Shown one piece after another: positions 1 to 5,895 of a DNA stretch of 27,524 bases. A program made the position numbers and the translations under genes. The notes beneath the pieces are model-generated. The model saw only the letters and a program-made list of their open reading frames with translations. It made no database searches and was not told the origin of the DNA. Each line of letters starts with the position of its first letter. Position 1 is the stretch's first letter. The stretch is from the NCBI GenBank assembly GCA_035623275.1, contig DASPTT010000154.1, positions 1 through 27,524 on the forward strand. Direction: 5' to 3'. The DNA comes from DASPTT01 sp035623275. Lineage in GTDB: Bacteria > Actinomycetota > Acidimicrobiia > Acidimicrobiales > UBA8190.

Positions 1-1
1 G

Positions 2-1456
2 ATCGAGCGCACCGAGACCGTCTCCGCCATCGACCTCGCGGCACGCGCCGCCGACGCCGCCCTGGACCAGGCCAAGGGGCTGCGCGACCGCGTCGAGCGC
101 GTCTCGGTGGTGAACATGCTCACGCCCGTGGGCCCCGCACCGGCGGCCAGGCTGGCCCGGCGCCTGGGGATCGACCCCGCGGTCCGGGAGGTCTCCACGA
201 TCGGCGGGAACTCACCACAGACGCTCGTGGCGCGTGCCGCCGCGGCGATCGCCGCCGGTGATGCTGAGGTCGTGCTGGTGGCGGGCGCAGAGGCGCAACG
301 CTCCCAGCGCGCACGCCGCCCGGAAGGCGGCCGTGTCTCGGGCACGCCGAGCGAGCAGCACGAGACGGTTCCCGACGCCGTCGTCGGCGACGACCGCCCG
401 GGTGTGAGCGACCACGAGCTCAGTGCCGGGCTCGTGGCCCCCGTCAACATCTACGCCCTGTTCGAGAGCGCGCTGGCACGACGCGCCGCGCGGGACTTCG
501 CGTCGCACCGCGCCGCGTTGGGCCGGCTCATGGCGCCGTTCACGAAGGTGGCCGCCACGCACCCGTACGCGTGGTTCCCGCACCCGCGCGACCCGCAAGC
601 CCTGGCCGACGTGGCGCCCGACAACCGGCTCGTGAGCGAGCCCTTCACCAAGCGCCTGTGCGCGGTCATCGGCGTCGACCAGGGGGCCGCCGTCGTGGTC
701 ACCTCTCTCGGCGCCGCCCGGTCGGCCGGCGTCGCGGACCGCGCCGTGTTCTGCTGGTCGAGCGCGTCCGCCGCCGACGTCTGGTTCCCGACGCAGCGGC
801 CGGACCTGGCCCGCTCGCCGGGCATCGCCGCCGCCGTGGGGTCCGCCCTGGCGGGTGCGGGCCTGGGCGTGGACGACCTGGACGCCTTCGACCTCTATTC
901 GTGCTTCCCCTGCGCCGTGGAGCTCGCCGTCGACGCCATCGGCATCACCGGGGACGATCCCCGTGGCCTCACCGTCACCGGCGGGCTCCCCTACTTCGGC
1001 GGCCCCGGGAACAACTACACGCTTCACGCCATCGCCACCATGACGGAACGGCTGCGCGACCACGGCGGGCGCGGCTTGGTCACCGGCCTCGGCTGGTACG
1101 CGACGAAGCACGCGGCGGGGGTCTACGCCTCGGAGCCGCCGCCCCGCGGTTACGTGTCGGCCGACACCACCGACGCGCAGCAGGCGATCGACGCCACCGC
1201 GGTCCCGGTCGTCGCCGGCGTCGACGGCGGCCAGGCGCGCCGTGCGCAGGTCCTCGGTGCCACCATCGCCTTCGGCCCCGGTGGCGAGCCCCACGCGGCA
1301 CCGGTCATCGCCCGCCTCGAGGACGGGCGCCAGCTGGCGGCCGACGCCGCAGAGGGGGAGCTGGCCCCGATCGGCAGCCGGAACCTCGCCGGCGCGCAGA
1401 TCGAGGTGGCGGGCACGCCGGCGCGCTACCGGGTGCTCGCCGAAGCAGGGGCGTGA
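2..1456 (+). CDS. Thiolase-like protein (TLP1-like acetyl-CoA acetyltransferase family), 5'-truncated
   Basis: The reading frame is open to the left edge, so the N-terminus lies outside the window; an internal GTG at 107 is not the true start. The fold is thiolase: an alanine-rich helix followed by VVLVAGAEAQ around residues 95-100 of the visible part, a glycine-rich GGLPYFGGPGNNY segment, and GLGWYATKHAAGVY near the C-terminus, ending in a small beta-rich domain like the extra C-terminal domain of type 1 thiolase-like proteins. The usual nucleophile motif (Cys-x-Ser-Gly) is replaced by GGNSPQ and the usual HEAF/HDCF motif by YSCF, so normal thiolase catalysis is doubtful. It is followed 63 nt later by an enoyl-CoA hydratase, suggesting an acyl-CoA role. 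The family is fairly sure; the reaction is unknown. Confidence 0.82.
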   Translation: MERTETVSAIDLAARAADAALDQAKGLRDRVERVSVVNMLTPVGPAPAARLARRLGIDPAVREVSTIGGNSPQTLVARAAAAIAAGDAEVVLVAGAEAQRSQRARRPEGGRVSGTPSEQHETVPDAVVGDDRPGVSDHELSAGLVAPVNIYALFESALARRAARDFASHRAALGRLMAPFTKVAATHPYAWFPHPRDPQALADVAPDNRLVSEPFTKRLCAVIGVDQGAAVVVTSLGAARSAGVADRAVFCWSSASAADVWFPTQRPDLARSPGIAAAVGSALAGAGLGVDDLDAFDLYSCFPCAVELAVDAIGITGDDPRGLTVTGGLPYFGGPGNNYTLHAIATMTERLRDHGGRGLVTGLGWYATKHAAGVYASEPPPRGYVSADTTDAQQAIDATAVPVVAGVDGGQARRAQVLGATIAFGPGGEPHAAPVIARLEDGRQLAADAAEGELAPIGSRNLAGAQIEVAGTPARYRVLAEAGA

Positions 1457-1519
1457 ACTTTCCCGGACGAGGCGAAGCGGACAAGATCTCAGCCATCAAC
1501 CTGTGAACGGGAGGCACCC

Positions 1520-2290
1520 ATGTCGGCAGTCGAGCGCGAGCGGCGAGGACACGTGGAGATCCTCACCATCAACCGCCCCGAGGCCCGCAACGCCATCAAC
1601 GGAGAGGTGAGCAAGGGGATCGCCGACGCACTCGACGAGCTCGCGGCCGACGACGACTGCTGGGTGGTGATCCTCACCGGCGCAGGTGACAAGTCGTTCT
1701 CCGCGGGGATGGACCTCAAGGCGTTCGCCTCGGGCGAAGGGGGCTCGATCATGGGCGCCTCGGGCGGCTTCGCCGGCATCACCCAGCGCAACTTCCCCAA
1801 GCCCGTCATCGCCGCGGTCAACGGCACCTGCCTCGCCGGGGGGTGCGAGATCATGCTGTCGTGCGACCTGGTGGTCGCGGCAGAGCACGCCACCTTCGGC
1901 ATCCCCGAGGCCAAGCGCGGCCTCGTCGCCGGCGCGGGCGGGCTCTTCCGGCTTCCCAAGCGTCTCCCGCGCGCCATCGCCATGGAGCTCGGGCTCACCG
2001 GCAACCCCATCGACGCAGCGCGCGCCGCACAGCTCGGCCTCGTCAACCGCGTGGTGCCGGCGGACCGGCTGATCGACGAGGCCATGGCGCTGGCCGACGA
2101 GATCGCCGACAACGCGCCCCTGGCGGTTCGGTGGACCAAGCGCATGATGCGCGAGGCGGCCGACCTCCCCGAGGACGAGGCGTGGAAGCTCAACGCCGAG
2201 GCCGTGGCCGCGGTCTTCTCCTCCGCTGACGCCATGGAGGGTCCCGTGGCCTTCGCCGAGAAGCGCAAGCCGAACTGGCAGGGTAAGTAA
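1520..2290 (+). CDS. Enoyl-CoA hydratase/isomerase (crotonase family)
   Basis: Predicted to hydrate the trans-2 double bond of an enoyl-CoA in beta-oxidation or a related acyl-CoA pathway; cytosolic. The protein is 256 aa, the usual crotonase length. The oxyanion-hole segments are visible as SFSAGMDLKAF (residues 59-69) and AGGCEIMLSCD (106-116). Both catalytic glutamates of true hydratases are present, E110 in GGCE and E130 in GIPE, with the same 20-residue spacing as Glu144/Glu164 of rat hydratase. The C-terminus FAEKRKPNW is typical of the trimer-forming tail. The ATG start is supported by GGGAGG at 1509-1514, five bases upstream. It lies between a thiolase-like gene and a membrane-protein gene that begins one base after its stop. 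Substrate chain length cannot be read from the sequence. Confidence 0.93.
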   Translation: MSAVERERRGHVEILTINRPEARNAINGEVSKGIADALDELAADDDCWVVILTGAGDKSFSAGMDLKAFASGEGGSIMGASGGFAGITQRNFPKPVIAAVNGTCLAGGCEIMLSCDLVVAAEHATFGIPEAKRGLVAGAGGLFRLPKRLPRAIAMELGLTGNPIDAARAAQLGLVNRVVPADRLIDEAMALADEIADNAPLAVRWTKRMMREAADLPEDEAWKLNAEAVAAVFSSADAMEGPVAFAEKRKPNWQGK

Positions 2291-2291
2291 C

Positions 2292-2717
2292 GTGATGGTC
2301 GGATCAGGTTCGGGGGGCCTCGCTCCGGCGCTCGACGCGGTCCGCCTCTCGCTCCACGTCCTGGCGGCGGCCGTATGGGTGGGCGGCCAGATCACGCTGG
2401 CCGCCCTGGTCCCCAGCGCCCGGGCCCTCGGCCCCGAGGCACCCCGCACCCTGGCCCGGGCCTTCGCCCGGCTCCAGTGGCCGGCATACGCGGTCGTGGT
2501 GGCCACGGGATTCTGGAACGTGGCCGCGGTGAGCAGCGGGCAGCCCCACGACTGGCAGGTCCTGCTCGGGGTCAAGATCGCCGTCGTCGCCCTGGCGGGG
2601 ATCGCCGCGTACCTGCACACGCGCGCCTCGACCAAGGCCGGCCTCGCCGCCTGGGGCGCGATCGCCGCCCTGTCCTCGGTGGCCGCCCTGGTGATGGGGG
2701 TGTTCCTCGCCGGCTGA
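2292..2717 (+). CDS. Small CopD-like integral membrane protein
   Basis: A 141-residue protein with four hydrophobic segments: about residues 15-37, 60-78, 87-106 and 115-140. The first carries LHVLAAAVWVGGQ, the His-x7-Trp-x-Gly-Gly pattern seen at the start of the CopD (copper resistance D) domain and related membrane families. The protein is far shorter than full CopD, so it corresponds to a stand-alone four-helix unit. The GTG at 2292 follows the hydratase stop by one base; an ATG at 2295 is the alternative start. No good ribosome binding site is visible, so translational coupling to the upstream gene is likely. A copper or haem-related role is possible given the oxidase genes nearby but is only inference; it could equally be an uncharacterised membrane protein. 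Confidence 0.72.
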   Translation: MMVGSGSGGLAPALDAVRLSLHVLAAAVWVGGQITLAALVPSARALGPEAPRTLARAFARLQWPAYAVVVATGFWNVAAVSSGQPHDWQVLLGVKIAVVALAGIAAYLHTRASTKAGLAAWGAIAALSSVAALVMGVFLAG

Positions 2718-2751
2718 GGCCCGGCGCATTCCCAGCCGGGGCCGGGGGGTC

Positions 2752-2757
2752 TAACCT
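2752..2757 (+). promoter_or_regulatory. Candidate -10 box for tatA
   Basis: TAACCT matches the TANNNT core of actinobacterial -10 elements and lies in the 90-base gap before tatA. It would give a leader of about 43 nt. No convincing -35 element is visible at the right distance. The identical hexamer occurs on the minus strand before the gene that starts at 8481. Confidence 0.35.
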
Positions 2758-2766
2758 TTCGGGGTA

Positions 2767-2788
2767 GGCCTCCATCCAGCCGGAGGCC
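2767..2788 (+). other. Perfect inverted repeat in the tatA leader
   Basis: GGCCTCC (2767-2773) and GGAGGCC (2782-2788) form a perfect 7-bp stem with an 8-base loop just downstream of the candidate tatA transcription start. The right arm contains GGAGG, which resembles a ribosome binding site but is about 21 bases from the ATG, too far for standard use. There is no T-run after it, so it is not a standard terminator. Confidence 0.4.
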
Positions 2789-2807
2789 GGAAACGAGAAC
2801 CACGGGC

Positions 2808-3023
2808 ATGCTTGCCGAGATCTTCAGCGCCTACGACCTGATCATCGTCCTGGTCGTCGTCCTCCTCGTGTTCGGGGGCACCCAGCTCCCCAAGCTGGCC
2901 CGCTCGCTCGGCTCGGCGTCCCACGAGTTCAAGAAGGGACTCGAAGAGGGCGCCGAGGAGGGCGCGTCGGCCGCCACCGACACGACCAAGGCCGACACCG
3001 ACGGCGCCGGCTCCAAGGGGTAA
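2808..3023 (+). CDS. tatA: Twin-arginine translocase subunit TatA
   Basis: Pore-forming component of the Tat system, which exports folded proteins with a twin-arginine signal. The 71-aa protein has the full family layout: a short N-terminal transmembrane helix (about residues 8-24), the FGGTQLPKLARSLG hinge and amphipathic helix (about 24-37), then a charged region EFKKGLEEGAEEG and a polar acidic tail. TatA and TatB are hard to separate by sequence; the FGGTQLPKLARSLG form favours TatA. One in-window candidate client is the Rieske protein QcrA, which carries RRRGFLGG before its third hydrophobic segment. The stop at 3021-3023 is followed directly by the frame of the next gene, which has no intervening standard start codon. 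Confidence 0.93.
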   Translation: MLAEIFSAYDLIIVLVVVLLVFGGTQLPKLARSLGSASHEFKKGLEEGAEEGASAATDTTKADTDGAGSKG

Positions 3024-3137
3024 GGCCTCATCGCGACGGCGCCCCCCGGTCCCGACGGGACCGCCGATCGGCCCACCCGCCGGCCGATCCCCTTCTGGGT
3101 CCACCAGCTCGCCGAGTACGCCATCGCGCTCGCGCTG

Positions 3138-3557
3138 GTGCTCACTTCGGTGCACGTGGCCCACGGGGCCCTACTCGTCGGCGGCGGCGTCGCCTTCGCC
3201 CTGCTGGCGGCCACGACGCCCGGGCCCACGGCGATCGTCCGGGTGGTCCCCGTGCGTCTGCACGCCGTGCTCGACGTGGGGGTGGCGCTGTGCCTGGCGC
3301 TGGCCCCCGTCCTCCCCTCCCTCCGTCCCGACCTGACCGGCATCCTCGTGGTGGAGTTCGCCGCGGTGGGCTGGCTCCGCGTGACGACGCTCACGAGCTT
3401 CTCGGGCCGGCGACGAGCTCGCGCAGGCCCGGCGGGCGGCGGCGCGCAGCACGCCCTGGAGGCGGGCGCCGGCGCGCAGCACGCCCTGGAGGCGGGCGCC
3501 CGCCGGCTCGGCCGCCACACCGGGCGTGTCCGGCGCGCGTGGCAACGGCAAAGGTGA
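3138..3557 (+). CDS. Hypothetical membrane protein, start uncertain (frame open from 3024)
   Basis: The first canonical start in this frame is GTG 3138, but it falls inside the first hydrophobic helix. In-frame sequence from 3024 encodes a plausible N-terminus, with PIPFWVHQLAEYAIALALV just before the GTG. No ATG, GTG or TTG exists between the tatA stop and 3138; an ATC at 3030 follows an AAGGGGTAAGG stretch resembling a ribosome binding site. Three or four membrane helices are visible (ending near LRVTTLTSF), followed by a basic alanine/glycine tail carrying two identical GAQHALEAGA units. Position suggests cotranscription with tatA. The function is not recognised. Possibilities are a rare start codon, a truncated but functional protein, or a frameshift/sequence error. 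Confidence 0.55.
   Translation: MLTSVHVAHGALLVGGGVAFALLAATTPGPTAIVRVVPVRLHAVLDVGVALCLALAPVLPSLRPDLTGILVVEFAAVGWLRVTTLTSFSGRRRARAGPAGGGAQHALEAGAGAQHALEAGARRLGRHTGRVRRAWQRQR
3441..3500 (+). repeat. Perfect 30-bp tandem duplication
   Basis: Bases 3441-3470 and 3471-3500 are identical. The unit is in frame and encodes GAQHALEAGA twice in the C-terminal tail of the membrane protein. A perfect copy suggests a recent slippage duplication and a tail that tolerates length change. Confidence 0.95.
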
Positions 3558-3568
3558 GCGCGGCTCCG

Positions 3569-3574
3569 TAGGCT
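3569..3574 (+). promoter_or_regulatory. Candidate -10 box, leaderless start of the metallo-hydrolase gene
   Basis: TAGGCT fits TANNNT and ends 7 bases before the ATG at 3582, so transcription would begin at or within a base of the start codon. There is no ribosome binding site between the box and the ATG. The same geometry occurs before ctaC and hemE. Confidence 0.5.
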
Positions 3575-3581
3575 ACGGGCG

Positions 3582-4880
3582 ATGCCGGACGACGTCCTCG
3601 ACATCGCCGACCAACTGTGGCGCGGTGACATCGACATCGCGTCGCTCCACCCCGTGGGCGGGTACCTCGGGGGCATCGCCGAGGTGGACCGGGGCGTGGC
3701 CTTCGTGCCGTCGTTCGCCAACGTGTCGGCCTTCGCCACCGGTGACGGGCTGCTGCTGGTCGACACCGGTTCGGTCTTCGTCGCCGAGGGCGTGCACGAG
3801 ACGCTACGAGAGTGGTCGCCGCTCCGGCTCAACACCGCCGTGTACTCGCACGGCCACATCGACCACGTCTTCGGCGTCCCGGTATGGGAGGCCGAAGCCC
3901 GGGAGAAGGGGTGGCCCGCGCCCACGGTGGTGGCCCATCGCGACCTGCCCGCCCGCTTCGATCGCTACATCGCCACGGCCGGCTACAACGAGATCATCAA
4001 CCAGCGCCAGTTCGGCGTGGCCGACCTGCGCTGGCCCACGGAGTACCGCTATCCCGACCAGACCTACGAGCAGGAGCTCGAGCTCGAGGTCGGTGGCGTC
4101 GCCTTCGAGCTGCACCACGCCCGTGGCGAGACGGACGACCACACCTGGACGTGGGTGCCGGCCCACGGGGTGCTGTGCTGCGGCGACCTGTTCATCTGGG
4201 CGTCGCCCAACGCCGGCAACCCCCAGAAGGTCCAGCGCTACCCCCGCGAGTGGGCCGCGGCGCTGCGCCAGATGGTGGGCCTCGGCCCGGAGGTCCTGCT
4301 CCCCGGGCACGGCTTTCCGGTCCTCGGGCTCGAGCGCGTCCGCCGGGCCCTCACCGACACCGCCGACCTCCTCGACGCGCTCGTCGACCAGACCCTGGCG
4401 CTCATGAACGCCGGAGCCCGGCTGGACGAGGTCATCCACACGGTCGCGCCGCCGGCGCACCTGGCCGACCGCCCGTACCTCCAGCCGATCTACGACGAGC
4501 CCGAGTTCGTGGTGCGCAACGTCTGGCGCCAGTTCGGCGGGTGGTGGGACGGCAACCCGGCGAGCCTCAAGCCCGCCCGCGAGGCCGCGCTGGCCACCGA
4601 GCTGGCGGCCATGGCCGGGGGCGCCGGCGCGCTGGCCGACCGGGCACTGGCCCTGGCCGAGGCGAACGGTGGGCCGGGGGCGCCCTTCGCCGAGGAGCTG
4701 CGGGTGGCGGCGCATCTGGCCGAGCTCGCAGCCCTGGCCGCGCCGGGTGACCCGGGGGTGCACCGGGCCCGGGCCCAGGTGTTCGCACGCTGCGCCGAAA
4801 CCGCCACCTCGACCATGGCGAAAGGGGTGTTCAGCTGGGCCTCCCGCTCCTCGGGGGAGCGGGCCGCGGACGGCGGGTGA
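3582..4880 (+). CDS. MBL-fold metallo-hydrolase, alkyl-sulfatase-like
   Basis: A 432-aa metallo-beta-lactamase-fold enzyme likely to hydrolyse an ester, possibly a sulfate ester. The metal-binding motif HGHIDH is at residues 90-95; further candidate ligands are E183 and H187 in GETDDHTW, D202 in CCGDLF and H243 in LPGHG. An acidic residue where many MBL hydrolases have the third histidine resembles SdsA1-type alkyl sulfatases. The region after about residue 285, with RNVWRQFGGWWDGNPASLKP, matches the alkyl-sulfatase dimerisation domain. The protein is much shorter than SdsA1-type enzymes and lacks the C-terminal SCP2-like domain. No signal peptide is seen, so it is probably cytoplasmic. The family is confident; the substrate is not. 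Confidence 0.85.
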   Translation: MPDDVLDIADQLWRGDIDIASLHPVGGYLGGIAEVDRGVAFVPSFANVSAFATGDGLLLVDTGSVFVAEGVHETLREWSPLRLNTAVYSHGHIDHVFGVPVWEAEAREKGWPAPTVVAHRDLPARFDRYIATAGYNEIINQRQFGVADLRWPTEYRYPDQTYEQELELEVGGVAFELHHARGETDDHTWTWVPAHGVLCCGDLFIWASPNAGNPQKVQRYPREWAAALRQMVGLGPEVLLPGHGFPVLGLERVRRALTDTADLLDALVDQTLALMNAGARLDEVIHTVAPPAHLADRPYLQPIYDEPEFVVRNVWRQFGGWWDGNPASLKPAREAALATELAAMAGGAGALADRALALAEANGGPGAPFAEELRVAAHLAELAALAAPGDPGVHRARAQVFARCAETATSTMAKGVFSWASRSSGERAADGG

Positions 4881-4919
4881 GGGCGGGCCGTCAACTACCG
4901 GATCGCCGCGCGGGTTGGC

Positions 4920-4925
4920 TAAGGT
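4920..4925 (+). promoter_or_regulatory. Candidate -10 box, leaderless start of ctaC
   Basis: TAAGGT fits TANNNT and ends 7 bases before the GTG at 4933, placing the probable transcription start on the start codon. No -35 element stands out. This is the only candidate promoter seen for the ctaC-ctaD-ctaF block. Confidence 0.5.
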
Positions 4926-4932
4926 CTCGCCC

Positions 4933-5895
4933 GTGAACGCCCCCGGGACCGACGCGCGCGCGGAGCGCCCGACGCGCGTGCGGCTCCGGATCGCCCTGCT
5001 GGCCGCGGTGGCCCTGCCGCTGGTCCTCGGCGGGTGCCAGGTGCCGAACTTCTGGGGCTACCGGGGATCGTCGACCCAGGCGCACGACACCTTCAAGCTC
5101 TACGCCGGCACCTTCATCGCCGCCATCGTCGTCGGTGTCCTCGTTGCGGTGCTGATCCTCTGGTCGATCGTGCGCTACCGGCGTCGCAGTGACGACATCC
5201 CGCGCCAGTTCCAGTACCACATCCCCCTGGAGATCGCCTACACGGTGATCCCCATCGTCATCGTGCTGGTCCTGTTCGCCTTCACCTTCGTCACCGAGAA
5301 CAACGTGGACGCGCTGTCGCCGACACCGGCGGTGAAGGTCAAGGTCATCGGCTTCCAATGGGGCTGGACCTTCGCCTACACCAACGAGCACCTCCTGCTC
5401 ACCGGCGAGACCACGGGCGACCCCGACCCGATCGGCCTCGACGGCCAGCCGTGCGCGCCGGCGCAGGACTGCCTCGGCCCCGGGCTCGTCATCCCCGTGG
5501 GCCAGGACACCCGTATCACGCTGGTCTCCAACGACGTGATCCACGGCTTCTACGTCCCCCAGTTCAATTTCAGCCGCTACGCGCAGCCCGGCGTGATCAA
5601 CCACTTCGATTTCACGCCCACCAAGGCGGGCATCTACCGGGCCCAGTGCAACCAGCTCTGCGGCCTGTACCACTCGCTGATGTTCTTCCACGTCGTGGCC
5701 CTGCCCATGGACCAGTACAAGGCCTGGGTGGCGGCCGAGCAGATCAAGGGCGGCACCTTCTCGGCGGGCAGTGACTCCAACCTCGGGTCCTCGCCGTCGA
5801 TCCCGGCCGTGCCGCCCGTGGCCACCTCGGGCGCGACGCCGAGCGCAGCGCCGAGCCGTTCCCCGTCCACCTCGAGCACCAAGGCGGCAGCATGA
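4933..5895 (+). CDS. ctaC: Cytochrome c oxidase subunit II
   Basis: Carries the CuA centre that accepts electrons from cytochrome c and passes them to subunit I of the aa3 oxidase. GTG 4933 gives 320 aa with a lipoprotein signal: basic n-region, hydrophobic stretch and lipobox LVLGGC with C35. Two transmembrane helices follow (about 56-77 and 97-117), then the cupredoxin domain. CuA ligands are H204 (VIHGF) and C239, C243, H247 and M250 in CNQLCGLYHSLM. Where most subunits II have Glu in the motif's third position (CSELC), this one has Gln241. A Ser/Pro/Ala-rich tail of about 45 residues extends past the domain. The stop overlaps the ctaD start (ATGA). GTG 4978 is a less likely start because it shortens the signal peptide. 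Confidence 0.96.
   Translation: MNAPGTDARAERPTRVRLRIALLAAVALPLVLGGCQVPNFWGYRGSSTQAHDTFKLYAGTFIAAIVVGVLVAVLILWSIVRYRRRSDDIPRQFQYHIPLEIAYTVIPIVIVLVLFAFTFVTENNVDALSPTPAVKVKVIGFQWGWTFAYTNEHLLLTGETTGDPDPIGLDGQPCAPAQDCLGPGLVIPVGQDTRITLVSNDVIHGFYVPQFNFSRYAQPGVINHFDFTPTKAGIYRAQCNQLCGLYHSLMFFHVVALPMDQYKAWVAAEQIKGGTFSAGSDSNLGSSPSIPAVPPVATSGATPSAAPSRSPSTSSTKAAA

Noticed and set aside
212..1294. Minus-strand frame antisense to the thiolase-like gene
   Set aside because: It is low-complexity Gly/Arg/Val sequence with no motif, opposite a gene with recognisable family features.
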